From the NCBI RefSeq assembly GCF_007830595.1, contig NZ_VLLD01000012.1: 64,000 bases of DNA. One strand, 5' to 3'. Under the pieces are notes generated by a model. It saw only the letters and a list, made by a program, of their open reading frames with translations, was not told the origin of the DNA and ran no database searches. A program made the position numbers and the translations under genes. The stretch's first letter is position 1, and each line of letters starts with the position of its first letter. Source of the DNA: Treponema_B putidum (GTDB lineage Bacteria > Spirochaetota > Spirochaetia > Treponematales > Treponemataceae). Positions 24,014-32,644 of the stretch are shown in pieces.

Positions 24014-24959
24014 ATTTCCAGCACCTTACTTTTCTATTTTTTTCGATCTCGATCATGGGAGGGGGTTGTTTGCATTTGTCAAAGGCGTATTCACAGTTAG
24101 GTGCATATCTGCATCCTGTTTCATAAACGGGACGCTGCATACTTTTTGCCTTATACTGTAGTCCGTTTTCGGGCATCGCCCTTATTATATCCTCGGTATA
24201 CGGGTGATAAGGTTTTGCAAATACTTCTTCGGTAAGTCCTATTTCTACACTGTATGAAGAATGCATAACGCATAATTTTTTGCTTATGTTTTTTGCAAAA
24301 TTAAGGTCGTGAGTAACACAAAGATAGGTTTCTTCTTTTAGGAGTTTAAATGCTTGTTCAACCATTTTAAGCCGTCTTGAATCCAAGCCCTTTGTAGGCT
24401 CATCGGCAAATATTAAATGCGCTCCGGCTGAAATGCCCATCGCAATCATAGCCCGCTGCTTCATTCCTCCGCTGTAAGTGTGAGGATACTGAACTGCCCG
24501 TTCTTGTTCATTGCCTAAATTGAATTTGCGCAAAAGGTTTACTGCTTCTGCCTCCGCATTTTTTTTAGAATACCCGTAATGAATTATAAGAGGTTCTCCG
24601 ACTTGATAGCCCACTTTAAGAAGAGGGTTTAAAGAGTTTCCGCTGCCTTGGGGAATGTAGGATATTTCTTTACCTCTAATGGAATTTAAAGTTTTGCGGT
24701 CAAGATTTAAAAGGTTCCGATCCTTAAAAAAAGCGGAACCCTGTACTGCTGCATTTTTAGGTAAAAGTTTTAATACCGCTAAAAGCATAACGCTTTTTCC
24801 GCTCCCCGTTTCACCTATAACCGCAATTTTGTCTCTTTCAAAAATATCTAAATTAAAATCTTGAAGAACTTGCGGAGCATTTTTTGCACCGAATGAAACG
24901 CTTAAATTTTCTATTTTGAGAATAGGAGCCTCTGTTAAGTTTATTTCAATATTATTCAT
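24006..24959 (-). CDS. ABC importer ATP-binding protein (OppD/NikD type)
   Basis: 317 residues. Walker A GETGSGKSV, signature YSGGMKQRAMIAMGI, Walker B LIFADEPTKGLDS. The C-terminal oligopeptide-type extension has the cysteine set CRYAPNCEYAFDKC. Pairs with the 221-residue ATPase to drive the two permeases. Overlaps both neighbours by 8 nt. Confidence 0.85.
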   Translation of the reverse strand: MNNIEINLTEAPILKIENLSVSFGAKNAPQVLQDFNLDIFERDKIAVIGETGSGKSVMLLAVLKLLPKNAAVQGSAFFKDRNLLNLDRKTLNSIRGKEISYIPQGSGNSLNPLLKVGYQVGEPLIIHYGYSKKNAEAEAVNLLRKFNLGNEQERAVQYPHTYSGGMKQRAMIAMGISAGAHLIFADEPTKGLDSRRLKMVEQAFKLLKEETYLCVTHDLNFAKNISKKLCVMHSSYSVEIGLTEEVFAKPYHPYTEDIIRAMPENGLQYKAKSMQRPVYETGCRYAPNCEYAFDKCKQPPPMIEIEKNRKVRCWKYA

Positions 24960-25764
24960 TTTTTGTGCCGTAATATCCTATAAGCATAAAACCTAAAACG
25001 GTAACCGAGATGCATATAATAGGAGGCAGGTACCACCATATTTGTCCGCGCAAAATGCTGTGCCTAAAAAAAGCGTAGCGCAAAATTGCACCCCATGATT
25101 TTTCTCCATAGGTTCCTAGTCCTAAAAAACTTAAGCCCGATTCCGTTACCATCGCTGCCGAAACGGAAAGCACACCCCGTATAAGTATTATATCTTTAAG
25201 GTTCGGCAATATGTGTTTAAACATAATGATAAGATTTGAAACTCCCAAGGCTTTTTCTATTTTTATAAAGGGCTGTTCTGCAATTTCTTTTGTTTTTGCA
25301 CGCAGTATCCGTGCGGTTCCCGTCCACGCAGTAATGCTCATAGCTATAATCAGATTCCATTTTCCGGGCTTCATAAACGCCACCAATAAGGCCGTTAACG
25401 GCAGTCCCGGAACTGACATTGCAATATTGGTAAGTACTGTTATAAGTCTATCGATAAGCCCCCCGTAATATCCTGAAAGCAGGGCAAAGACAACGCCGAT
25501 GCCGGTAATAATAATTGCCGCAAAAAAGCCGACAAAAAGAGAAACACGTGCACCGTACACCAGCTCGCTTAAAATATCCTGTCCGACATCATTCGTTCCC
25601 AAAAGGTGATTAAAGCCGGGCTTTTCATAAATATTTCCCATTTCATACGGATCATATGGAGCGATAACCGGCGCAAAAATTGCAATAATCACCGCCGTCA
25701 AAACAATAATCAGCCCCGCTTTAAAAGAAGAGGGCATTTTTTTTATATCGGAAAATTGTATCAT
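24952..25764 (-). CDS. ABC importer permease (DppC/NikC type)
   Basis: 270 residues, about six hydrophobic segments. The periplasmic loop motif HLLGTNDVGQDILSELVYGARVS and the EAA loop KIEKALGVSNLIIMFKHILPN place it in the peptide/nickel permease family. Overlaps the next permease gene by 4 nt. Confidence 0.87.
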   Translation of the reverse strand: MIQFSDIKKMPSSFKAGLIIVLTAVIIAIFAPVIAPYDPYEMGNIYEKPGFNHLLGTNDVGQDILSELVYGARVSLFVGFFAAIIITGIGVVFALLSGYYGGLIDRLITVLTNIAMSVPGLPLTALLVAFMKPGKWNLIIAMSITAWTGTARILRAKTKEIAEQPFIKIEKALGVSNLIIMFKHILPNLKDIILIRGVLSVSAAMVTESGLSFLGLGTYGEKSWGAILRYAFFRHSILRGQIWWYLPPIICISVTVLGFMLIGYYGTKNE

Positions 25765-26738
25765 TGCTCACTCCTTACACGCGGGTCTATTATGATATTT
25801 ACAATGTCGCTGATCCAGTTTGCGGCTACAACGCTTACTGCCGAAATTAAAAAACACAGTTGCGCTGTCGGAAAATCCCTCCTGCTTACCGCATCGAACA
25901 TAAGAGAGCCCATCCCTTTCCAGCCGAAAATAACTTCAACTATCATCGATCCCGATAATAACCAGCCCAGCTGAATTGAAATCGATGTTGAATAAGGAAG
26001 CAATGCATTACATAAAACGTGACGGAATAACACTTTTTTATCTTCCAATCCTTTTGACTCCGCTGTTATTAAATAATCCTCGTTACGGATTTGAGAGACG
26101 GAGCTTTTCATAAGCATAAAATTTCCTGACGTACGCGAAAGAATTAAAATGATAAGAGGTAATGCCATATGGTTTAATAAACTCCAAAACCGTTCAGCCC
26201 CCGAAAGTCCGGGGCCTACCATCCCGTTTATAGGAAATATTTTAAGTTTATAAGAAAATATAATAAGAAAAATTAAGCCTATACAGTTTGATGGAATTGT
26301 GTTTACAAACAAAAAAAACGGAGTTGTAATGCGGTCAAAAATTCCTTTCGGCCGCCAGCCTGCAAGAGTTCCCAAAACCGCCCCTAAAATTCCGCCTAAA
26401 ATCCACGTAGGTATCGAAAGCAGTAAAGTGCTTTTTGCCGCCCGCAAAACATTTTCTGAAACGGGCTGATGATTCGAATAGGCCCGCCCGAAATCGAGCG
26501 TCGCAATACATTTTAAATATTTTTTATATTGCACCCACAGCGAATCATCAAGTCCGAATTTCATTTTTAATGCTTCAAGTTCGGCAGGGTATTGATCCAA
26601 AAGATAATAATATTCTTCTTGCCCGACCAAATACATAATTGGTTTCCCCGGCATAATATGAATGAGCAAAAAGCTGAGCGATATTATCATATAAACCGTA
26701 CAGACTGCGTACAGAAATTTTTTTCCCGTCGATCTCAT
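25761..26738 (-). CDS. ABC importer permease (DppB/NikB type)
   Basis: 325 residues. N-terminal membrane segment then HIMPGKPIM, the family's N-terminal signature. The EAA loop is YLITAESKGLEDKKVLFRHVLCNALLPYS. Forms the pore with the adjacent NikC-type permease. It starts 15 nt after the binding-protein stop. Confidence 0.87.
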   Translation of the reverse strand: MRSTGKKFLYAVCTVYMIISLSFLLIHIMPGKPIMYLVGQEEYYYLLDQYPAELEALKMKFGLDDSLWVQYKKYLKCIATLDFGRAYSNHQPVSENVLRAAKSTLLLSIPTWILGGILGAVLGTLAGWRPKGIFDRITTPFFLFVNTIPSNCIGLIFLIIFSYKLKIFPINGMVGPGLSGAERFWSLLNHMALPLIILILSRTSGNFMLMKSSVSQIRNEDYLITAESKGLEDKKVLFRHVLCNALLPYSTSISIQLGWLLSGSMIVEVIFGWKGMGSLMFDAVSRRDFPTAQLCFLISAVSVVAANWISDIVNIIIDPRVRSEQ

Positions 26739-26753
26739 TTTTTCTTTGGAAGT

Positions 26754-28409
26754 TTATTTTTTTATTGTTCTAAGCTCAAACCATGTTGTAGGATGGATGA
26801 CGCCCCAAGAAGGATAGTTATCCCAGCCCTCATACTTATCCGTTCGATACGGGAAAAAACATTTTTCCCAACAGAGTGCTTGGGCAAAGGCTACATCGTT
26901 TGCCATAGCTTGAAGTTTTCTTACATTTTTAATGTAGGTCTCATCATCGGATGCTCGCTGCATGGCAAAAAAGGTGTCTTTAAATTCGTCATTATGAAAG
27001 GTTCCCCATATCCATGTATTTTCGCCTTCAAATCTGGGATCGGCTAAAAAATACCTAAAAGCACTTGTGTACTGAGCCATTCCTGAAGTGGTGTACCCGA
27101 TTGAAATATCATAATTTCCGTCAATTATATTTTGTTCCCAAACTTCATCATTCCGTAAACTCTCTTCATCGACATAGGTCTTAACACCTATGTTTTTTAA
27201 AGAAGCCATAATTACATCGGACATCCGGTTAAACAGTTCCTTATTTCTAGTTGAAAATTGCTGCGTTACCATAACTTTTAATTCTGAGCCGTCAGGATAT
27301 TCTCTAAATCCGTCCCCGTTAATATCCTTGTAGCCTGCCTCATCCAAAAGCCGAGCAGCTTCTTTTATGTCGGTTTTAAGAATGGGGAGGGATGGGTCAA
27401 AGCCTTTACAGGAAGGCGGTATAATGCCCGCACCCGGTGCCGTGCCGTACTGTCCGTTGATAACTGCTGCAAGTTTACCGTAATCGAATGCAAGCCTGCA
27501 AGCCTTGCGGAAAGCAATATCCGTGCAAGGTTTTCTTTCCATTCCGTATGTAACCTGATAGTTTCCGGCATAGTCGCTTTCACCGAGATTTATGCCTTCG
27601 GTTCCTTTAAAAGAATCGATTACGGTAACGTCAATGGAATTTGCATAATTGAACATTGCATCGATTTCTCCGTTTGCCATTGCGAACATAAGCGTATCTT
27701 CGCCCGAATAAGTCTGTACGGTAATTTTGTCAATGGTAAGCTCACCCAAAAAGGCATTTTGAGGAACCGCTTCATAAACGGAAGTTTGGGAATCTTTATC
27801 ATGAGAAACAAGACGGTAAGGTCCGCAGCCTAGTGTAGCATCCTTTCCGTTATATTGCCGATAATCTTCAACACCTTCCCAAACATGTTTAGGGAGAACA
27901 AAAGAGCTTAAAACAGCACTGTTAATCCAATAATAAGCATCGGGTTCCGAAAAGGTGAGTGTACACTCGTTTTCTCCGGTAATTTCCCATTTTTCCAAGT
28001 TTTTTAAAGAGCCCGTTTTTCTTACGTTCTTCATAAAATCGAATGTAAAAAGAATGTCGTCTTTTGTAACCGGCTTTCCGTCATGCCAGACTGCCGTCAA
28101 AGGAAAAGTAAAAACCAATTGTTTTGCATCTTTCGAAATGGTAAAGGACCTAAAAAAATACGGTTGGATTTTTCCGTTTTTGTCGGTATATACGAAATTT
28201 GCCTGTGTTAAAGCGTTGTACTGTAAGGCATCCGGTCTCTGCCTTTGCGTGCTAAAATCGTTTTGCTGAACTAAATTAGTACCGATAACAAGGTTTTCGA
28301 CGTGCCCGCCTTTTTGAGTTTGCCGGCTTAAATCGGCTTTTGAACAAGCGGCGGACAGAACAAGAGCTGCAAATGCAGCCGACAAAATTTTAAAAAATGA
28401 GTTTTTCAT
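26754..28409 (-). CDS. solute-binding lipoprotein of the B12-regulated importer (family 5)
   Basis: 551 residues. Leader with lipobox LSAAC gives an inner-membrane-anchored lipoprotein. Family 5 motifs: TAVWHDGKPVTKDDILFTFDFMKN, LGCGPYRLV and the central KACRLAFDYGKLAAVINGQYG. Relatives bind peptides, nickel chelates or other small ligands. The cobalamin riboswitch upstream points to cobalt, a corrinoid or a precursor rather than peptides (inference). Confidence 0.85.
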   Translation of the reverse strand: MKNSFFKILSAAFAALVLSAACSKADLSRQTQKGGHVENLVIGTNLVQQNDFSTQRQRPDALQYNALTQANFVYTDKNGKIQPYFFRSFTISKDAKQLVFTFPLTAVWHDGKPVTKDDILFTFDFMKNVRKTGSLKNLEKWEITGENECTLTFSEPDAYYWINSAVLSSFVLPKHVWEGVEDYRQYNGKDATLGCGPYRLVSHDKDSQTSVYEAVPQNAFLGELTIDKITVQTYSGEDTLMFAMANGEIDAMFNYANSIDVTVIDSFKGTEGINLGESDYAGNYQVTYGMERKPCTDIAFRKACRLAFDYGKLAAVINGQYGTAPGAGIIPPSCKGFDPSLPILKTDIKEAARLLDEAGYKDINGDGFREYPDGSELKVMVTQQFSTRNKELFNRMSDVIMASLKNIGVKTYVDEESLRNDEVWEQNIIDGNYDISIGYTTSGMAQYTSAFRYFLADPRFEGENTWIWGTFHNDEFKDTFFAMQRASDDETYIKNVRKLQAMANDVAFAQALCWEKCFFPYRTDKYEGWDNYPSWGVIHPTTWFELRTIKK

Positions 28410-28454
28410 AACTCCTCCAAAAATTGATTAATGTTACCGATATCCGCTTTAATG

Positions 28455-28492
28455 CAAAAAATCCTCTCACAGGAAAAACCCGCAAGAGGATT
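28455..28492 (-). terminator. riboswitch-controlled terminator
   Basis: Minus strand AATCCTCT (28492-28485) pairs with AGAGGATT (28467-28460), with GCGGG/CCTGT-region extension, followed by TTTTTGC. It lies between the cobalamin aptamer and the binding-protein gene, the place of an expression platform. Confidence 0.75.
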
Positions 28493-28569
28493 TGTAAATA
28501 CAATGAAGCACATTACAATGCCGATAAGTATCTGCAATCCTCCCCGTCTCTCGCAAGGAGCAAAAGCTA

Positions 28570-28735
28570 AAATCATTAAGGCAAGTCTTCCGGCTTATGA
28601 GTCTTCATTCTTTTCGCCTTCCCAAAAAATCAGTGGCATATTGAAAAGAACTCTTCAGTTACGGCAGCGGGACTGCATAGGATTTTCACCTATTTCCTTT
28701 TTAATCGGCAATTACGCCGAACCTTAATGCGAATT
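28570..28735 (-). promoter_or_regulatory. cobalamin (B12) riboswitch
   Basis: Reading the minus strand: GGAAATAGGTGAAAATCC, then GCAGTCCCGCTGCCGTAACTG (the B12 box region), then GCCACTG, a GGGAAGG segment and GAAGACTCATAAGCCGGAAGACTTGCC at the 3' end. These are the conserved blocks of the cobalamin aptamer in the right order. With the downstream terminator it should switch the importer operon off when B12 is plentiful. Confidence 0.9.
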
Positions 28736-28776
28736 CGGTTGTTTAATTTTAAGGAAACTATTTTCCAATGAGACAG

Positions 28777-28805
28777 AGTATATTCTTTTTTTATATTTAA
28801 TGCAA
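28777..28805 (-). promoter_or_regulatory. promoter of the riboswitch-importer operon
   Basis: Minus strand TTGCAT (28805-28800), 17-nt spacer, TATACT (28782-28777). Transcription starts about 35 nt before the aptamer. Confidence 0.6.
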
Positions 28806-28878
28806 GGCCCCTGTATATTTCGGTATTCCCGGCCCATATCAATCGATGTCAATAAGAATCGCTGTCAATAACAATCGC

Positions 28879-28907
28879 TTGCTTTTTTTTTGTTTTTTTA
28901 CTATAAT
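28879..28907 (+). promoter_or_regulatory. promoter of tRNA-Gly
   Basis: TTGCTT (28879-28884), 17-nt T-rich spacer, TATAAT (28902-28907), 12 nt before the tRNA. Confidence 0.6.
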
Positions 28908-28919
28908 AGTTTTGTTATT

Positions 28920-28991
28920 GCGGATGTCGTATAACGGCTATTACCCGAGCTTCCCAAGCTCGTGACGTGGGTTCGACTCCCATCATCCGCT
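28920..28991 (+). tRNA. tRNA-Gly (anticodon CCC)
   Basis: 72 nt including discriminator, no encoded CCA. Acceptor GCGGATG/CATCCGC, anticodon stem CGAGC/GCTCG with loop TTCCCAA (anticodon CCC), T arm GTGGG-TTCGACT-CCCAT. Stand-alone gene. Confidence 0.93.
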
Positions 28992-29105
28992 TTATCCCCT
29001 TTATGTATGGCGGATAGCATTTCTCTACTATGCCGGTTGCTAAGTGCGTGAAAATGCCAGCCTCTTAATGATAAAGATTTGATATGAACAAAGGAAAAAT
29101 TTTTT

Positions 29106-30425
29106 ATGAAAAACGCTTTTTTTTACGGTTTGAAAAAAACGGTAATTTTGCTTTTAATTCTGCTAATTTTTATCGGCTGTTCCGGTAAAAATTCCAAAAG
29201 TGCCGAGACTGAAATTGAATTTTGGTCATTTCCCAATTTTTCTTCGGAAAAGGGTACCGACGGCGGCTTCGAAAAAAGCCTTATCGATGCTTTTCAAAAA
29301 GAAAACCCTTCAATAAAAATAAATTTCACTCTTATCGATTTTACAGAAGGCCCTGCTTTAATTGAAAAAGCTATCGCAGAGGGAAATCCTCCCGATATTA
29401 TTTATGATGCACCCGGCCGCATTATCGTGTGGGCTGATAATAATTTGCTTGAGCCTTTAGATGATGTTCTTGCAACCGAAAAACCGTATATAACAACGGG
29501 ACTTTTGGCTGTTTCGGCAGGAAAAGACAGGCGGACATATATGTATCCGATGCACCAAGTTCCTTTTTCGATGGCGTTTAATAAAGAAATGCTTGAAGAT
29601 TTAAATCTTATAGATTTACTGCCGTACAAACGCCGCGACCGAAGCTGGACGGTAGCCGAGTATGAAAAACTTCTTAAAGCATTGAAAGAAAAACTGCCGG
29701 CCGGAAAAACTCCCGGCGTTTTTTATTATAAAACTCAAGGCGGCGACCAAGGTACCCGTGCATTTTTGGTAAACCTTTACGGGGACGCAAACCTTTTAAA
29801 CGGGGATTATTCAAAATATATTTATAATTCTCCGAATGCCGTAAAAAACCTTGAATGGACAATGGCGGCTATAAAAGAAGGCCTTCTTGCCGACGGAGCG
29901 GAGCTGACATCAAACGATGCCATTAAAATGTTTGTAGAATCCGATGCGGCTCACACAATTTTGTATTCACCTCAACTGGATAAAATGAATAACGGAAAGC
30001 GCAGCTATAAGGGAAAAAATTTTACGCCGATTTATATGCCTTTTCCGAATGATGCGGGCTCTCCTTCTTTGGAATTTCTTGTAGGCGGTGCCTGTATTTT
30101 TAAAAACGGAAATCCCGATAAAGTAAAAGCCGCAAAAAAATTCTTACATTTTGTGGCTGTCGATAAAGTGTGGGCACCGCGTTTGGTTGCGGCTACCGGA
30201 GGTTTTCCTGCAAGCTCAAAAATAGAACTTGAAATAAATGATGATGAAATACTTTATAATTCCGTTTTACAACGGTTTTTCGGACAATATTATAATAATA
30301 TAACCGGTTTTTCAAAAATGCGGGGATATTGGAACTCCGCCTTAAAAGAAGCCGCTTCAGGCAAAAATGTTCAGGATGTATTGAATAATTTTGTACGCAA
30401 TTCCGACAATACATTGAAAAACTAA
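29106..30425 (+). CDS. orphan extracellular solute-binding lipoprotein (family 1, sugar type)
   Basis: 439 residues. Leader with lipobox FIGC, then an MalE-like family 1 fold: IEFWSFPNFSS at the start, GNPPDIIYDAPG near residue 95, YPMHQVPFSMAFNKEML near 145 and a C-terminal hinge region with KAAKKFLHFV. No permease or ATPase gene is adjacent. The next gene, 24 nt on, is a chemoreceptor, so this protein probably presents its ligand to the receptor instead of, or as well as, a transporter encoded elsewhere. Confidence 0.8.
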   Translation: MKNAFFYGLKKTVILLLILLIFIGCSGKNSKSAETEIEFWSFPNFSSEKGTDGGFEKSLIDAFQKENPSIKINFTLIDFTEGPALIEKAIAEGNPPDIIYDAPGRIIVWADNNLLEPLDDVLATEKPYITTGLLAVSAGKDRRTYMYPMHQVPFSMAFNKEMLEDLNLIDLLPYKRRDRSWTVAEYEKLLKALKEKLPAGKTPGVFYYKTQGGDQGTRAFLVNLYGDANLLNGDYSKYIYNSPNAVKNLEWTMAAIKEGLLADGAELTSNDAIKMFVESDAAHTILYSPQLDKMNNGKRSYKGKNFTPIYMPFPNDAGSPSLEFLVGGACIFKNGNPDKVKAAKKFLHFVAVDKVWAPRLVAATGGFPASSKIELEINDDEILYNSVLQRFFGQYYNNITGFSKMRGYWNSALKEAASGKNVQDVLNNFVRNSDNTLKN

Positions 30426-30449
30426 AGTACATTTAATCATGGAGATAGA

Positions 30450-32576
30450 ATGAAAAATAAAACCTTATCTACAGACAAAAAACTAAAATTATTTTCTATA
30501 AAGAATAAAATGATAGTGGCTTTTGCCCTTTTTTCAGTTTCGATTTTAACTGTCTTGTGTATAGTTTCGATAAACCTTGCGTCATATTTTTTAATGCGCA
30601 ATACCGAATATTTTTTACGGGAACTGGTTTCCGGTTCTTCAAAAATCTTAAATGAGCGGGCATCTTCCATTTTCGGAAAACTTGAAGCTTTTTCAAATAC
30701 TCCTACAATGCAGGAAGATGATATTTCCTATAAAGAAAAAATAAACCTCTTTAAAAACGAAATACAAATGCAAAAATTGTACGGATGGATTCATTTCGGC
30801 ATAAGCGGTACCGACGGTCTTTTATACCGAACCGATAATAAAGTTGAAAACGTACTCGGCACCGAATGGTTTAAAACCGCACTAAAAGGAAAATATGTAA
30901 TTACGGAACCTAAGATGTCCGCCGAAGAAAATAAATATATTTCTATAGCGGCGATTCCGATGCGCGACTTGCAAGGAAAAATAGTGGGCGTTATAAGTTC
31001 TTATATTTTAAGCGATTCTCTTTCCAATTTAATAAGCGATATTATTATAGGCGAAACGGGTACCGCCTATCTTATCAGTCCCGAAGGTCTTATAATAGGG
31101 AACCGCAGGCCGGAAATTTTATATAAAAGTATTTTTACCGAAATCGCCGGAGATGAAAAAAGCGGCTTTACCTCCTTTTTAAAAGATGCCCTCGCTTCCG
31201 AAAGTACGTCGGTTAATGTTTCAAATATAGACGGAGTACAGTATATTTCGGCAGCGGCTCCTATGCGCTATTCCGGATGGACGCTGCTGATTACCGCTCC
31301 TTCATCGGAATTTATTTCGGAAAACGTTTTAAGTTTAATACGTATTTTTATTGTGATTGCTTTAGCCGGTTTAATAATGGCCGTTGCCGTAGGTTTTTTT
31401 GTTGCACATAGAATTGTAAAACCGATTAACATGATAATTTTTGCTCTTAAAAATATTTCGCAGGGAGAAGGCGATTTGACAATTAAACTTCCTACGGACG
31501 GCGGCGATGAAACGAGCGTTTTGTCTTCGTATTTTAACGAAACTATTTTGAAATTGAAAAACTCAATTCAAAAAGTCGGCTCCGATTCCAAAGAAATGAA
31601 GGCAGTAGGTTCCGATCTTGAAAGTAATATGATTTCGGTAAGCGAATTCGTTACGGAAATTACGGGCGGTATTGACGGTTTGCAAGCCAGCTTTACCGAG
31701 CAGGAAAAAAGTATTGCAGAAACCGATACCGCTATCAACCGGATAATTACGGCTTTAAAAGAGCTGAATGAAAGCATTGTGCGGCAGGCAACAATCGTTG
31801 AGCAATCTTTTTCATCGTTTGACAAGATGACGCTAAGTATAGGCAGCGTAGGTGGAAGTGTAAAAGAAACACGCGAAGCGATTATGAATCTTTCTTCGGC
31901 TACCGATGACGGGCGTGCAACGCTGATAAAAGCAAACGAAATCTCGCAAAGAATTTCAGAAGCTTCAGGCGGATTGATTGAAACCGGATCTGTTATACAA
32001 AATATTGCAAGCCAAACAAACTTGCTTGCGATGAATGCAGCAATAGAGGCAGCCCATGCCGGTGAAACCGGAAAAGGTTTTGCCGTAGTTGCTTCCGAGA
32101 TCAGAAAACTCGCCGAAGAGTCAAGCACTCAGGGAAAGAAAATTTCAGTAACGCTTAAGGATTTAACCGGTGAAATCGAAATGCTTGCAAATTCCGCATC
32201 AAGCGCAGTTGAAAAATTCAATTTTATTTCCAAGTATTCAACCGATGTAACCGATTCGATTGAAAGCGTCGTCCACGCTATGGAAGAACAAGAGCAAAAC
32301 GGAAAGGCTATTTGGGGAATGATTAAGGATGTCAGCGGTATGACAAGCGGAGTAAAACAAAGCTCAGGCGAAATGCTGTTAGGCAGCGAAAAAATTATAG
32401 CCGAAACGGACAGGCTCGGCAATTTAACTGAAGCCTTGCGGGAAAATATGAATAGGATTTCATCACAAGTCGATTTGATAAATGAAGCTACAAAAGAATC
32501 TCTTGAAATTGCCGTAAAAAATAAACAAAGTATTGACGGGCTTGTCGTAGAAGTAGGCAAATTCAAAACAGAATAA
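30450..32576 (+). CDS. methyl-accepting chemotaxis protein (Cache-HAMP-MA)
   Basis: 708 residues. First membrane helix about residues 23-45, periplasmic Cache-like sensor domain to about 285 (WFKTALKGKYVITEPKMS, IGETGTAYLISPEGLIIGN, YSGWTLLITAP), then a second membrane helix and HAMP (about 310-365). The cytoplasmic signalling domain has the invariant hairpin tip IASQTNLLAMNAAIEAAHAGE near residue 520-540. Sends ligand information to CheA/CheW at the cell pole. Probably one operon with the binding lipoprotein upstream. Confidence 0.92.
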   Translation: MKNKTLSTDKKLKLFSIKNKMIVAFALFSVSILTVLCIVSINLASYFLMRNTEYFLRELVSGSSKILNERASSIFGKLEAFSNTPTMQEDDISYKEKINLFKNEIQMQKLYGWIHFGISGTDGLLYRTDNKVENVLGTEWFKTALKGKYVITEPKMSAEENKYISIAAIPMRDLQGKIVGVISSYILSDSLSNLISDIIIGETGTAYLISPEGLIIGNRRPEILYKSIFTEIAGDEKSGFTSFLKDALASESTSVNVSNIDGVQYISAAAPMRYSGWTLLITAPSSEFISENVLSLIRIFIVIALAGLIMAVAVGFFVAHRIVKPINMIIFALKNISQGEGDLTIKLPTDGGDETSVLSSYFNETILKLKNSIQKVGSDSKEMKAVGSDLESNMISVSEFVTEITGGIDGLQASFTEQEKSIAETDTAINRIITALKELNESIVRQATIVEQSFSSFDKMTLSIGSVGGSVKETREAIMNLSSATDDGRATLIKANEISQRISEASGGLIETGSVIQNIASQTNLLAMNAAIEAAHAGETGKGFAVVASEIRKLAEESSTQGKKISVTLKDLTGEIEMLANSASSAVEKFNFISKYSTDVTDSIESVVHAMEEQEQNGKAIWGMIKDVSGMTSGVKQSSGEMLLGSEKIIAETDRLGNLTEALRENMNRISSQVDLINEATKESLEIAVKNKQSIDGLVVEVGKFKTE

Positions 32577-32585
32577 CACCGGATT

Positions 32586-32632
32586 AAAAAAAATGCCGAT
32601 TAAACCTGAAGCAGTTTAATCGGCATTTTTTT
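32586..32632. terminator. bidirectional terminator
   Basis: AAAAAAAATGCCGATTAAAC pairs with GTTTAATCGGCATTTTTTT across an 8-nt loop. Serves the chemoreceptor gene on the plus strand and the convergent lipoprotein gene on the minus strand. Confidence 0.9.
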
Positions 32633-32644
32633 AATAAGCGTCCG

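Noticed and set aside
28431..28727. Open reading frame on the plus strand across the riboswitch
   Set aside because: It is the complement of the cobalamin aptamer and terminator; no Shine-Dalgarno or protein-like features.
31568..32566. Long minus-strand reading frames inside the chemoreceptor gene
   Set aside because: They mirror the highly codon-biased plus-strand gene and lack starts with Shine-Dalgarno sites.
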